Part shown: positions 1 to 8,954 of the stretch, piece after piece
How the letters are laid out: every line of letters starts with the position of its first letter
How positions within the stretch are numbered: the stretch's first letter is position 1
NCBI RefSeq assembly: GCF_025369935.1
Contig: NZ_CP104467.1
Span: 3,603,001-3,667,000 of the forward strand
Length of the DNA stretch: 64,000 bases
Direction of reading: 5' to 3'
DNA from: Paenibacillus andongensis
Lineage (GTDB): Bacteria > Bacillota > Bacilli > Paenibacillales > NBRC-103111
Program-made: the position numbers and the translations under genes
The notes under the pieces: generated by a model
The model's database searches: none
The model's input: only the letters and a program-made list of their open reading frames with translations
What the model was told of the DNA's origin: nothing

Positions 1-299
1 AACTGGAATTATCTGCTTTGAATGAAATCGGGAATATTCTAGCCGGTTCTTATTTATCCTCTCTTGCTGATTTTACGAATTTGAATATGCAGCCTACTGT
101 CCCTGCTTTAGCCATTGACATGGCTGGTGCCATTTTAAGCTATGGATTATTGCAATTTGGCCAAATGGGAGATCAAGCACTTCTCATTGATACCAAGTTT
201 ATGGAAGGGGAAAATGAAGTACAAGGGCATTTCTTCTTAATTCCTGATCCGGAATCGTTTGGCAAAATATTTTCGGCATTAGGGGTAGAGTCTCCATGA
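1..299 (+). CDS. cheC: CheC-type CheY-P phosphatase (5' end outside window)
   Basis: The reading frame is open from base 3 to the TGA at 297-299, so only the C-terminal 98 residues are present. They carry a complete second active site of the CheC/FliY/CheX family: S-x3-E-x2-N in SALNEIGN, followed 22 residues later by the conserved Pro. CheC removes phosphate from CheY-P at the flagellar motor and is stimulated by binding CheD (family knowledge). It overlaps the next gene, cheD, by ATGA, which fits tight coupling of the two partner proteins. The first active site would lie in the missing N-terminal half. Confidence 0.9.
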   Translation, partial: LELSALNEIGNILAGSYLSSLADFTNLNMQPTVPALAIDMAGAILSYGLLQFGQMGDQALLIDTKFMEGENEVQGHFFLIPDPESFGKIFSALGVESP

Positions 300-790
300 C
301 GTTAGATAATTTAATTAAAGTAGGAATGGCTGACCTGAATGTTGCTCACCAGATAGGTGTATTGAAGACAACGGGGCTGGGTTCGTGTGTGGGTGTAACC
401 TTATATGATAACCGCGTAAAAGTGGCAGGTATGGCTCATGTCATGCTGCCTTCCTCTGAGATAGCTCGTGAAGGCTCGCTGAACATTGCGAAATACGCGG
501 ATACAGCTATTCCTGAGTTGATTTCCAGAATGGAAAAGCTCGGAGCTACAGTGAATAGGCTAGAAGCTAAGCTTGCTGGCGGTGCTCAAATGTTTGCATT
601 TGCGGGAAATAATGATACGATGAGAATTGGTCCGAGAAATGTAGAATCTTGTAAGGAAATGTTGAATAAATACAAAATTCCGATTCGCGCTGAGGATACC
701 GGGGCTAATTACGGTCGAACGATAGAATTCCATAGTGAAACTGGCATCCTGGTTATTCGAAGTGTCCAATTAGGAGTAAAGGAAATTTAA
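296..790 (+). CDS. cheD: Chemoreceptor glutamine deamidase CheD
   Basis: A 164-residue protein matching the usual CheD length. The catalytic pair is visible: Cys31 in GLGSCVGV and His48 in AGMAHVMLP. CheD deamidates selected glutamines of methyl-accepting chemotaxis receptors and, in Bacillus-type chemotaxis, also forms a feedback complex with CheC. Its ATG overlaps the cheC stop (ATGA), supporting co-translation. It lies in the distal part of the chemotaxis/flagellar operon upstream of sigD. Confidence 0.95.
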   Translation: MTLDNLIKVGMADLNVAHQIGVLKTTGLGSCVGVTLYDNRVKVAGMAHVMLPSSEIAREGSLNIAKYADTAIPELISRMEKLGATVNRLEAKLAGGAQMFAFAGNNDTMRIGPRNVESCKEMLNKYKIPIRAEDTGANYGRTIEFHSETGILVIRSVQLGVKEI

Positions 791-1224
791 TGATGATAGG
801 AACCATGCGAATTAATGTCATCGTAGCATCTTTGGCTGGCTTATTTACATTTGCCTTATCGATCGGCAATAATTTATTTCTTTCTTCTTGTCTTAAAAGT
901 GCATACAGCTTTCTTATTTTATTCGTACTGACATTTGGTTTTAGATGGGTGTTGGGTGTAATGATAGGAGCTGAACATGCTGCAGGCGGAGCATCATATG
1001 TTAATCCCACGACAGAATCGTCCGTTGGTCAATCATTGGATTTGACTACACCAGATGAGGATGAAGAAACACGGGAGATGATGAAAGCTAACCTGGGCAG
1101 TAATAACTCTTTACTATCTAACGAAATGCAATTTTCACCACTGAATCCACCTAAGCTAGTCACCAAGAATAATTTGGACCCTGAACAACTGGCGGGTGCC
1201 TTAAGGCGAATGTCTGAAGACTAA
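790..1224 (+). CDS. Uncharacterised small membrane protein between cheD and sigD
   Basis: A 144-residue protein with two hydrophobic segments (about residues 8-28 and 36-60) followed by an acidic, Ser/Asn-rich cytoplasmic-looking tail. The start overlaps the last base of the cheD stop; in-frame ATGs at 793 and 805 are alternatives. I recognise no enzyme motif. Position in the chemotaxis/sigD operon suggests a motility-linked role, but that is inference from context. In B. subtilis cheD is followed directly by sigD, so this is an extra gene relative to that arrangement. Confidence 0.75.
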   Translation: MMIGTMRINVIVASLAGLFTFALSIGNNLFLSSCLKSAYSFLILFVLTFGFRWVLGVMIGAEHAAGGASYVNPTTESSVGQSLDLTTPDEDEETREMMKANLGSNNSLLSNEMQFSPLNPPKLVTKNNLDPEQLAGALRRMSED

Positions 1225-1242
1225 GGATGGTGAAACGTAATC

Positions 1243-2031
1243 ATGATCGAACAAAAGCAATCACAACTAGTTAACATAGAGTTATGGAAGCAATGGAAGG
1301 AGCAGGGCTGGGTACCCGCTAAGCAGTCGCTTATCGAGAGTTACTTGCCCTTAGTCGATTATGTTTCTGGACGTATGGCAATTGGACTTCCCAAGAGTGT
1401 TTCGAGAGAGGATCTATCGAGCTTTGGTGTGATGGGCCTTATCGATGCCGTAGAGAAATTTGATTATTCGCGCGGACTGCAATTCGAAACGTATGCTTCT
1501 TGGAGAATTCGCGGTTCTATTATTGATGGACTTCGTCAAGGAGATTGGGTACCTCGCTCTGTGAGAGAAAAAGCCAAGAAAGTTGAAGATGCTTACCAGA
1601 AGCTCGAACAGCAGTATCTACGTTCCGTTACGGATGCTGAGATTAGCAACTATTTACAAATTAGCGAGCAAGACTTTCAGCAGATGCTTCAGGATATTTC
1701 GATTACCACCGTTTGTTCGATTGATGATCCCATCCGTGAGGAAGATTCGGAAACACGTCTTTCATTACTTGTTGACGAAAAAGCAAAGAACCCAGAGTTT
1801 CAAGTTAATGAGTTTTATTTGAAGGAGTCATTGGCGAAGGCTATTGAACGATTAACGGAGAAAGAGAGAACGGTTGTCTCGTTATTCTATTTCGAAGAGC
1901 TCTCCTTAAGTGAAATTGCTGAGGTTATGAGTTTGTCTCCTTCTCGTATTTCTCAATTACATTCGAAAGCAATTCTTCGACTTAAAGGTGTGTTAGGTCG
2001 ATTTAAGACGCAATTATTTCAAGATACATAA
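1243..2031 (+). CDS. sigD: RNA polymerase sigma factor for flagellar genes (sigma-D/FliA)
   Basis: A 262-residue sigma-70-family factor of the FliA/WhiG class. Region 2 is recognisable around residues 35-105 (ENLSS-like EDLSSFGVMGLIDAVEKF and YASWRIRGSIIDGLR), region 3 follows, and region 4 with its helix-turn-helix (LSEIAEVMSLSPSRISQLH) is near residues 215-240. It directs transcription of late flagellar, chemotaxis and autolysin genes and is held by the anti-sigma FlgM (family knowledge). It sits at the end of the fla/che operon, as in B. subtilis. Confidence 0.95.
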   Translation: MIEQKQSQLVNIELWKQWKEQGWVPAKQSLIESYLPLVDYVSGRMAIGLPKSVSREDLSSFGVMGLIDAVEKFDYSRGLQFETYASWRIRGSIIDGLRQGDWVPRSVREKAKKVEDAYQKLEQQYLRSVTDAEISNYLQISEQDFQQMLQDISITTVCSIDDPIREEDSETRLSLLVDEKAKNPEFQVNEFYLKESLAKAIERLTEKERTVVSLFYFEELSLSEIAEVMSLSPSRISQLHSKAILRLKGVLGRFKTQLFQDT

Positions 2032-2066
2032 TATACATTTAGAAGGTTATGAAAGGTGGTTTGTCT

Positions 2067-3476
2067 ATGCTTGAGAGGAACATGCCTTTGGATTTCTACA
2101 TTAGTATTTCCATCTCGGATGACAAATTAACAGCTTATTTGTTAATTAACAATGCTGAAGACGATTTTAAAGTAACAGCAGGTCAATTGGAAGAATTAGT
2201 TCAAACGAATCACATCGTTAACGGTTTAAATCGACCTTTACTTGCTCAAATTGCTGCAAATCCGAAACCTTTTTATCATCAAAAAGTTGCAATTGCAACG
2301 GGAACGAAGGCAATAGAAGGCCAGAGCGGCTATATTAAATATATTTTTGATTTTGATGAGGATGGGAAAAAACCTCAAGAGCTGGATGACGGCAGGGTGA
2401 ATTATAAAGAAGTTGTATCGCTTCATAATGTTAGAAAAGGACAGCTTATCGGACAGCGTTTTCTGGCAACGGAAGGCACACCGGGTAGAGCCGTTACAGG
2501 TGAGACTCTTTTTACTAAAGCAGGGAAAGAAGCGAGATTTAAAGTAGGCAAGAATGTAGTAACAGACGCTGAACAAATGGGCCTTTATTCTACAATTGAT
2601 GGCATGGTAGTAAGAACAGATCGTGACAAAATTAATGTATTTCCTGTCTATGAAGTGAATGGAAATGTTGATTATAATATTGGGAATATTGATTTTATCG
2701 GTACAGTCGTTATTCGAGGAAATGTTCTTCCTGGTTTTAAAATCCGTGCAGCAGGGGATATACGTGTCACCGGTGGTGTGGAAGCCGCAGAACTTGAAGC
2801 TGAAGGTTCGATTGAAATTAGTGCTGGTATTGTTGGACAGAATAAAGCACATGTCAAAGCAGGTAAAAATGTAAAGAGTTCCTTCATTCAAGATGCTATC
2901 GTTGAAGTCGCAGGAGAATTAACGGTTTCTCAGAGTATTATGCATTCAACGATAAGAGCAGGCAAAGCTGTAAATTGTAGTGGTTCCAAAGGACTCATAG
3001 TCGGAGGGACCATACAAGCCGGGGAGCGTGTCACTGCGAGGACAATTGGGAATTCGATGTCAACGGCTACAGTTGTTGAAGTTGGTGTTCTTCCAGAGCT
3101 TCGTAATGAAATGATTGATCTACGCAACCAACTAAAAGTACACATGGAAAATATGGATAAAACGGATAAAGCGCTTACGCTATTAAATCAATTAGCAGCT
3201 GCTGGTCAACTAGGCCCGGATAAAGTGGCCATGCGAATTAAGCTGACTCATACGAAAAAGCAAGCACTAGAAGAGCAAAATACCATCAAAGAACGTATTC
3301 TTGAGATCGAGAAATCGTTAGAAGACTCCGAAAAAGCAAAAGTAGAAGTATTGTCTACGATGTACGGGGGAACAAAAATTGTCATTGGCCGGTATACGAA
3401 ATTTGTCAAAGATCCAACAAGCCGTATGACGTTCCGCTTAAGTGAAGGCGATATTTCGATGAGTGCCTATGTGTGA
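2067..3476 (+). CDS. FapA/DUF342 family protein
   Basis: A 469-residue protein of the FapA (DUF342, flagellar assembly protein A) family. The middle is a repetitive Gly/Val beta-structure (about residues 210-335, with runs such as GTVVIRGNVLPGFKIRAAG) followed by a C-terminal coiled coil rich in Glu, Lys and Leu. Start chosen at the ATG at 2067 because AAAGGTGG lies 7 bases upstream; an upstream ATG at 2049 has no suitable ribosome site. FapA-type proteins form polymer-like beta-helical cores; in Vibrio a relative affects polar localisation of flagellar and signalling proteins. Exact role here is unknown. Confidence 0.85.
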   Translation: MLERNMPLDFYISISISDDKLTAYLLINNAEDDFKVTAGQLEELVQTNHIVNGLNRPLLAQIAANPKPFYHQKVAIATGTKAIEGQSGYIKYIFDFDEDGKKPQELDDGRVNYKEVVSLHNVRKGQLIGQRFLATEGTPGRAVTGETLFTKAGKEARFKVGKNVVTDAEQMGLYSTIDGMVVRTDRDKINVFPVYEVNGNVDYNIGNIDFIGTVVIRGNVLPGFKIRAAGDIRVTGGVEAAELEAEGSIEISAGIVGQNKAHVKAGKNVKSSFIQDAIVEVAGELTVSQSIMHSTIRAGKAVNCSGSKGLIVGGTIQAGERVTARTIGNSMSTATVVEVGVLPELRNEMIDLRNQLKVHMENMDKTDKALTLLNQLAAAGQLGPDKVAMRIKLTHTKKQALEEQNTIKERILEIEKSLEDSEKAKVEVLSTMYGGTKIVIGRYTKFVKDPTSRMTFRLSEGDISMSAYV

Positions 3477-3495
3477 GTGAAGGAGAGGGTAAGCG

Positions 3496-3819
3496 ATGAG
3501 TTTTAAAGCCATCGATTTACAGTTCGCTGTACACAAAAACGATGAAGCGGGCATCCGCCAAAATCAGCTTATGCAAAAGCCACGGCAGGACGAAACGATT
3601 TTGGAGAATCAAACTGCCCAAACAACGGAGAAGGATCGCCATCGCAGCAGCAAGCTTGAAGAGAGCGTTCGTGCAGATCTCAAGGATCATGGCGACCAGC
3701 GTCAGGAGTCTAATAGAGGTAAGGCTAAGAACAAAGGAAAGACAGTTTCGGCTTCCTCTGAAGGCACCAATCAACCAGATCATCCGTATAAAGGGCATCA
3801 TATTGATTTATCCTTATAA
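3496..3819 (+). CDS. Small hydrophilic protein, unknown function
   Basis: A 107-residue, highly charged and Gln-rich protein with no hydrophobic segment and no recognised catalytic motif. The N-terminus (SFKAIDLQFAVHKNDEAG) resembles a short conserved opening that I recall from proteins in other Firmicute sigD-region clusters; the rest looks disordered. It starts at ATG 3496 after GGAGAGGG, 19 bases after the FapA-like gene, so it is probably co-transcribed. A role near flagellar regulation is only inferred from position. Confidence 0.7.
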   Translation: MSFKAIDLQFAVHKNDEAGIRQNQLMQKPRQDETILENQTAQTTEKDRHRSSKLEESVRADLKDHGDQRQESNRGKAKNKGKTVSASSEGTNQPDHPYKGHHIDLSL

Positions 3820-3853
3820 CTAGTTATCTCACACATAGAAAAAGGTGAACCCA

Positions 3854-4474
3854 ATGGCTATGCAGCCGTGGATGTATGTCGTACTTCTAGGTCTTGTTTT
3901 GATTGTATACGCGCGTTTCCTGCCTAAAGAGCAAGCGGCAGTGTCCACTAAGACGAACGTAGTCCAAGAGATCGAGGAAACCATCGAGCATTTCGCTGCG
4001 GAGATGGATGAACAAAATCAAACGCTGCTCAATCTGTTCTCCAAAACGAAACAAGATTACGAGATAGAGCTTGCTAAGCTTGCAGGCAGACTTGAATCAT
4101 TGGAAAAGCAAAAGCATGAACTGTCGCAGGAATTAACGAAAGTGCATGTCAATCATCAAATGAATCAAAGAACCGTCGCGGCAAGTGACGCACATTCTGA
4201 TATTCAGCCTGCTGTTATCTCGGGAATTCCTACTGATAATTCAGCCCATTCTGTTCAAGTCGCTTCTTCTGAGCTTGTGGCACCTGCTAAAGAATCGGTA
4301 GTAGAAGAACCTATCTATACTGGATTGAGTATGAAGAGCAGATACCAAGAGCTATTTTCATTACATGATCAAGGAAAAGGCGTCGAAGCTATTGCTAAGA
4401 AGCTAGGGATGAATAAAGGCGAGGTCAGTCTAATCCTTCAACTATCCAGACAGGAGGAAAGGGCCCGTGTTTAA
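3854..4474 (+). CDS. Membrane-anchored coiled-coil protein with C-terminal HTH-like tail (SwrB/YlxL-like)
   Basis: A 206-residue protein: one N-terminal transmembrane segment (about residues 4-20), an acidic coiled coil (about 35-105), a linker, and a C-terminal helix-turn-helix-like motif (EAIAKKLGMNKGEVSLIL). This layout matches B. subtilis SwrB/YlxL, which lies between sigD and rpsB and promotes flagellar assembly and swarming. Overall similarity appears limited, so the match is based on architecture and position. The ATG at 3854 is preferred to GTG 3845, which lies inside the ribosome site AAAGGTG. The gene overlaps the next one by 8 bases. Confidence 0.7.
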   Translation: MAMQPWMYVVLLGLVLIVYARFLPKEQAAVSTKTNVVQEIEETIEHFAAEMDEQNQTLLNLFSKTKQDYEIELAKLAGRLESLEKQKHELSQELTKVHVNHQMNQRTVAASDAHSDIQPAVISGIPTDNSAHSVQVASSELVAPAKESVVEEPIYTGLSMKSRYQELFSLHDQGKGVEAIAKKLGMNKGEVSLILQLSRQEERARV

Positions 4475-4982
4475 AAATAGGTCGTACGTTTTTGGAATTG
4501 GGACTGGAATTATTATAGGAGCCTTACTTCTGCAAATTATGTCCGTGCGGGCTAGCGCACCTGGTCAAGCGGGAATAGCATTGGATGAAATGGATCCACA
4601 GAAGCTAAAGGTAGAAGCTGCGAAGTACTATCAAGTGTTCGATAAGAATACAAAAGTATTTACGCAATCGGAGCTCGATGCAGCAGTATTGAAAAAGGTC
4701 AAAGAGGAAACTGACAAATTGGCGGCAGCAAAACCTCAGGATCAGCCCAAAGCAAATACACCTGAAGTTACTCCGAAAATAGTTATTTACGTACAGCCAA
4801 ATCTTGATGCAACAGCTGTCAGTGAACTTCTCGTGAAATCTGGCATTATTACCGATCGTAAAGCTTTCATAACTGAGCTTGATAAACAAGGTGGCAGCAC
4901 CAAAATTCAGATTGGTTACCATGTTTTTGAAGGTGTTACGGATATCCCCAAAGTCGTGACCAATTTAATTACAGTTCAATAG
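4467..4982 (+). CDS. Secreted or membrane-anchored protein with MltG-like (YceG N-terminal) domain
   Basis: A 171-residue protein starting at GTG 4467 inside the previous gene. It has an N-terminal hydrophobic anchor (about residues 8-28), a Lys/Gln/Pro-rich linker, and a C-terminal domain (VSELLVKSGIITDRKAFITE through IQIGYHVFEGVTDIPKVVTNL) that resembles the LysM-like substrate-binding part of the endolytic transglycosylase MltG/YceG. The catalytic MltG domain is absent, so it is probably a binding rather than a cleaving protein. It is the last gene before the rpsB promoter. Confidence 0.7.
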   Translation: MFKNRSYVFGIGTGIIIGALLLQIMSVRASAPGQAGIALDEMDPQKLKVEAAKYYQVFDKNTKVFTQSELDAAVLKKVKEETDKLAAAKPQDQPKANTPEVTPKIVIYVQPNLDATAVSELLVKSGIITDRKAFITELDKQGGSTKIQIGYHVFEGVTDIPKVVTNLITVQ

Positions 4983-5080
4983 AAAGCCCGACAAATGGAT
5001 CTTTATCATGAGGTCTGTTTTTGTTGTTTCTTTACATATACTTCCCATTTGTAGGGCAAAATGACTATCATGACAAAGGG

Positions 5081-5109
5081 TTGCATAGGCATTTCAGTTG
5101 TGGTATATT
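5081..5109 (+). promoter_or_regulatory. Sigma-A-type promoter for rpsB
   Basis: TTGCAT at 5081-5086, a 17-base spacer and TATATT at 5104-5109. This is a good match to the housekeeping consensus and lies about 120 bases before the rpsB start, leaving a long 5' leader. Confidence 0.75.
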
Positions 5110-5141
5110 TATTCACGGTGTTAAAAACTCACGCCCGTCAA

Positions 5142-5180
5142 TTTGCATAATGGTGCTTGCTTCGGTAAGTTTTATGCAAA
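5142..5180 (+). promoter_or_regulatory. Structured 5' leader hairpin of the rpsB transcript
   Basis: TTTGCATAA at 5142-5150 is the exact reverse complement of TTATGCAAA at 5172-5180. Nested inside is CTTGC-TTCG-GTAAG, a helix closed by a stable TTCG tetraloop. There is no T-tract, so it is not an intrinsic terminator. Ribosomal protein operons commonly carry leader structures bound by their own product; here S2 would be the expected ligand, which is inference. Confidence 0.6.
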
Positions 5181-5232
5181 GATGCGACAGGCGGCGGATA
5201 CCAAATAAACCATTTTAGAGGAGGGATTGGGG

Positions 5233-5931
5233 ATGGCAGTTATCTCCATGAAACAGCTTTTAGAAGCTGGCGTACATTTCGGTCACCAAACACGTCGTTG
5301 GAATCCGAAAATGGACAAATACATCTTTACAGAAAGAAACGGTATTTACATTATCGATCTACAAAAAACGGTTAAAAAAGTTGAGGAAGCTTACAACTTT
5401 GTTAAATCCGTTTCTGAAGATAATGGTACGATTCTTTTCGTAGGAACGAAAAAACAAGCACAAGATTCCGTTGCTGAAGAAGCAGAACGTTGCGGAATGT
5501 ACTTCATCAACCAACGTTGGTTGGGTGGTACTCTAACAAACTTCCAAACGATTCAAAAACGTATTGACCGCTTGAAAACTCTTGAAAGATGGGAAGAGGA
5601 CGGTACATTCGAAGTTCTTCCTAAGAAAGAAGTTATCATTCTTCGCAAAGAGAAAGATCGTCTTGAGAAATTCTTGGGCGGAATCAAGAACATGAAAGGT
5701 CTGCCTAGTGCACTTTTCATTATCGACCCACGCAAAGAGCGTATTGCTGTTGCGGAAGCTCGCAAATTGGGTATCCCAATCGTTGGTATCGTTGATACAA
5801 ACTGCGATCCGGACGAAATTGATTACGTGATCCCAGGTAACGATGATGCGATTCGTGCCGTTAAATTATTAACAGCTAAAATTGCTGATGCAGTTATCGA
5901 AGCACACCAAGGTGAGCAAACAACAGCTTAA
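5233..5931 (+). CDS. rpsB: 30S ribosomal protein S2
   Basis: A 232-residue S2 protein with the typical opening [20 protein letters not shown] and the family block [13 protein letters not shown]. It is a late-assembling protein of the small subunit that helps recruit S1-like proteins and mRNA. The ATG at 5233 is chosen because GAGGAGGG at 5218-5225 gives a 7-base spacing; the TTG at 5227 is too close. It has its own promoter, a long leader, and a terminator separating it partly from tsf. Confidence 0.98.
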   Translation: MAVISMKQLLEAGVHFGHQTRRWNPKMDKYIFTERNGIYIIDLQKTVKKVEEAYNFVKSVSEDNGTILFVGTKKQAQDSVAEEAERCGMYFINQRWLGGTLTNFQTIQKRIDRLKTLERWEEDGTFEVLPKKEVIILRKEKDRLEKFLGGIKNMKGLPSALFIIDPRKERIAVAEARKLGIPIVGIVDTNCDPDEIDYVIPGNDDAIRAVKLLTAKIADAVIEAHQGEQTTA

Positions 5932-5949
5932 TCTATAGGAATGTGAAAA

Positions 5950-5991
5950 GGGTGGTTGGAAGGTGTAACAGCCTGTCACCACCCTTTTTTT
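5950..5991 (+). terminator. Intrinsic terminator/attenuator between rpsB and tsf
   Basis: GGGTGGT (5950-5956) pairs with ACCACCC (5978-5984) and is followed by seven Ts. It probably lowers tsf transcription relative to rpsB instead of blocking it fully, because no strong separate tsf promoter is evident. Confidence 0.8.
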
Positions 5992-6044
5992 AAAGAATCA
6001 ATAGGTATTACATACCAATAACAACTATCGGGAGGTTTCTTTCA

Positions 6045-6695
6045 ATGGCAGTTACAGCAGCACAAGTGAAAGAGTTACGTGAAAAAACAGGCGCAGGGAT
6101 GTTGGATTGTAAAAAAGCGCTTGAAGAAGCAAATGGTGATATCACCAAAGCAGGCGAATTGCTTCGCGAGAAGGGTCTTTCTGCAGCAGCTAATAAAGCA
6201 GGCCGTATTGCTACAGAAGGCGCAGTTGAATCTTACATTCATGCCGGCGGTAAAGTAGGCGTACTTGTTGAGATTAACTGTGAAACTGACTTCGTTGGTA
6301 AAACAGAGCAATTTCGTACTTTCTGTAAAGACATCGCAATGCATATCGCAGCGGCTAACCCGACTTATGTTCGCCGTGAAGAAGTACCAACAGAAGCTTT
6401 GGAGAAAGAAAAAGAAATTCTTCGTAACCAAGCTTTGAATGAAGGCAAACCAGAGAAAATCATTGACAAAATGGTTGAAGGCCGTATTGGTAAATACTAT
6501 GAAGAGTTCTGCTTGATGGAGCAACAATTCGTTAAAGATCCAGACAAAACCATTGACCAATTGTTGAATGAAAAAATCGCTGCAATCGGTGAGAACATCT
6601 CCATTCGTCGTTTCGTACGTTTCGGCCTTGGTGAAGGTCTTGAGAAAAAACAAGAGAACTTTGCGGAAGAAGTTATGTCCCAAGTTAAACTATAA
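6045..6695 (+). CDS. tsf: Elongation factor Ts, short form
   Basis: A 216-residue EF-Ts, the guanine nucleotide exchange factor for EF-Tu. The N-terminal UBA-like domain ([20 protein letters not shown]) and the TDFV-type loop ([13 protein letters not shown]) that inserts into EF-Tu are present. The protein is about 70 residues shorter than E. coli or B. subtilis EF-Ts and seems to contain only one half-core repeat, similar in size to the Thermus protein that works as a dimer. ATG 6045 follows GGGAGG at a suitable distance. Confidence 0.97.
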   Translation: MAVTAAQVKELREKTGAGMLDCKKALEEANGDITKAGELLREKGLSAAANKAGRIATEGAVESYIHAGGKVGVLVEINCETDFVGKTEQFRTFCKDIAMHIAAANPTYVRREEVPTEALEKEKEILRNQALNEGKPEKIIDKMVEGRIGKYYEEFCLMEQQFVKDPDKTIDQLLNEKIAAIGENISIRRFVRFGLGEGLEKKQENFAEEVMSQVKL

Positions 6696-6713
6696 TAGGC
6701 ATTTACTAAAGAT

Positions 6714-6739
6714 GGAACACTTGGTGTTCCTTCTTTTTT
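6714..6739 (+). terminator. Intrinsic terminator after tsf
   Basis: GGAACAC (6714-6720) and GTGTTCC (6724-6730) form a hairpin with a three-base loop, followed by TTCTTTTTT. Confidence 0.75.
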
Positions 6740-6763
6740 AGCCCATAAGAGAGATGTTTTTAA

Positions 6764-7513
<750 letters not shown>

Positions 7514-7516
7514 ACC

Positions 7517-8071
7517 ATGCCACAATCAGTAAAAAAGAATGCAGAAGATCGGATGGATAAAGCAATTGGCGCCTTGAGAAGAGATTTAACATCTCTTCGT
7601 GCAGGTCGTGCTACGCCATCTTTGTTAGATCGCATCCAAGTGGAATATTACGGAGCGATGACACCTGTGAATCAACTTGCGAATTTAACAACACCGGATT
7701 CACGTACTTTACTCATTCAACCATGGGACAAAAGTTCGATGACATCGATTGAGAAAGCGATTATGAAGTCTGATTTAGGATTAACGCCATCTAATGATGG
7801 CTTGGTTATTCGAATCGTTATTCCAGCTTTAACAGAAGAGCGTCGTAGCGACCTTGTGAAAATGACGAAGAAATTTGGCGAGGAAGCAAAGATCGCTATT
7901 CGTAACATCCGTCGTGATGCAAACGATGAGATCAAAAAGTTAGAAAAAGCAGGGATATCGGAAGATGAGTCCCGCAAACATCAAGAGGATATCCAAAAGT
8001 TTACGGATAAATTCGTAGCTGAAGTTGAGAAAGTTTTGGCTGCTAAAGAAAAAGAAATCATGGAAGTATAA
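7517..8071 (+). CDS. frr: Ribosome recycling factor
   Basis: A 184-residue RRF of normal length. The family signature [18 protein letters not shown] is present near the C-terminal part of the three-helix bundle. With EF-G it splits post-termination ribosomes. It lies immediately after pyrH with a 3-base gap, the usual pyrH-frr pair. Confidence 0.98.
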   Translation: MPQSVKKNAEDRMDKAIGALRRDLTSLRAGRATPSLLDRIQVEYYGAMTPVNQLANLTTPDSRTLLIQPWDKSSMTSIEKAIMKSDLGLTPSNDGLVIRIVIPALTEERRSDLVKMTKKFGEEAKIAIRNIRRDANDEIKKLEKAGISEDESRKHQEDIQKFTDKFVAEVEKVLAAKEKEIMEV

Positions 8072-8081
8072 GATAGATATG

Positions 8082-8107
8082 CCCCCGGGTATTCGCTGGG
8101 GGTTTTT
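8082..8107 (+). terminator. Weak intrinsic terminator after frr
   Basis: CCCCC (8082-8086) pairs with GGGGG (8098-8102), then five Ts. The stem is short and read-through into uppS is likely. Confidence 0.6.
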
Positions 8108-8135
8108 CATCTTTCCCTAGTTGGGAGGAACAACT

Positions 8136-8909
8136 GTGCTCAAGCTAATTAAGAAATGGTTAGGTATCAACGGTAAGTCTGTTTCTTCAGCTATACCAGC
8201 TATCGAATTAGATAAAGTGCCAGCACATGTCGCTATCATTATGGACGGTAACGGCCGTTGGGCTAAGCAAAGAGGCTTGCCACGTGTAGCAGGGCATCAT
8301 TCCGGGATGAAAAATGTTAAGAAAATTACGATGGCTGCCAATGAGATCGGTGTTAAAGTGTTAACGATGTATGCTTTTTCAACCGAAAATTGGAAAAGAC
8401 CGAAGGAAGAAGTTGAATTTCTAATGAAACTTCCTCAAGAATTTTTTCCTTTAGAAATTGAAGAGCTGATCGAAAACAATGTTCGTATCCGAATGACGGG
8501 TTGGAAAGAAGGCTTACCTGACTACACACTCAAAGCGATTGAGGGAGCTATCGAACGGACGAAAGATAATACAGGACTCATTCTGAACTTTGCCTTAAAT
8601 TATGGTGGACGTAAAGAAATGATTGCTGGTGTTCAGGATATGATTCGTGATGTTCAAAATGGCAAACTACAAATAGAAGATTTGGATGAGGCAAGTTTTT
8701 CTTCCTATATGTTAACTTCGGATTTACCAGATCCAGACTTGTTAATTCGAACAAGTGGTGAGCTTAGACTAAGCAACTTTCTTCTTTGGCAATTAGCATA
8801 TTCGGAGCTTTGGTTTACGGAGGCGTACTGGCCGGAATTCACGGAATCATTATTTATGCAAGCAATTGCAGAATATCAGCGCCGCGGGAGAAGATACGGA
8901 GGTATCTAA
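8136..8909 (+). CDS. uppS: Undecaprenyl diphosphate synthase (isoprenyl transferase)
   Basis: A 257-residue cis-prenyltransferase. The catalytic segment IIMDGNGRWAKQRGLPR with its essential Asp is at about residues 31-47, and the C-terminal IRTSGELRLSNFLLWQ block is intact. It adds eight isopentenyl units to farnesyl diphosphate, giving the lipid carrier precursor for peptidoglycan and teichoic acids. GTG 8136 is chosen because GGGAGG lies 7 bases upstream. It forms a lipid-precursor block with cdsA and dxr. Confidence 0.96.
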   Translation: MLKLIKKWLGINGKSVSSAIPAIELDKVPAHVAIIMDGNGRWAKQRGLPRVAGHHSGMKNVKKITMAANEIGVKVLTMYAFSTENWKRPKEEVEFLMKLPQEFFPLEIEELIENNVRIRMTGWKEGLPDYTLKAIEGAIERTKDNTGLILNFALNYGGRKEMIAGVQDMIRDVQNGKLQIEDLDEASFSSYMLTSDLPDPDLLIRTSGELRLSNFLLWQLAYSELWFTEAYWPEFTESLFMQAIAEYQRRGRRYGGI

Positions 8910-8954
8910 TCACTTCGTATGCTTCCAGCGCGTGTTCATCTAGGGGGATTCATC

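Noticed and set aside
2238-2891. 217-codon minus-strand frame opposite the FapA-like gene
   Set aside because: Cys/Phe/Asn-rich translation typical of antisense shadow; no ribosome site or family match.
5021-5218. Open frame of 65 codons upstream of rpsB
   Set aside because: It runs through the rpsB promoter and leader hairpin, has no good ribosome site and no recognisable protein sequence.
6075-6683. 202-codon minus-strand frame opposite tsf
   Set aside because: Phe/Cys-rich antisense translation of a highly conserved gene; no independent evidence.
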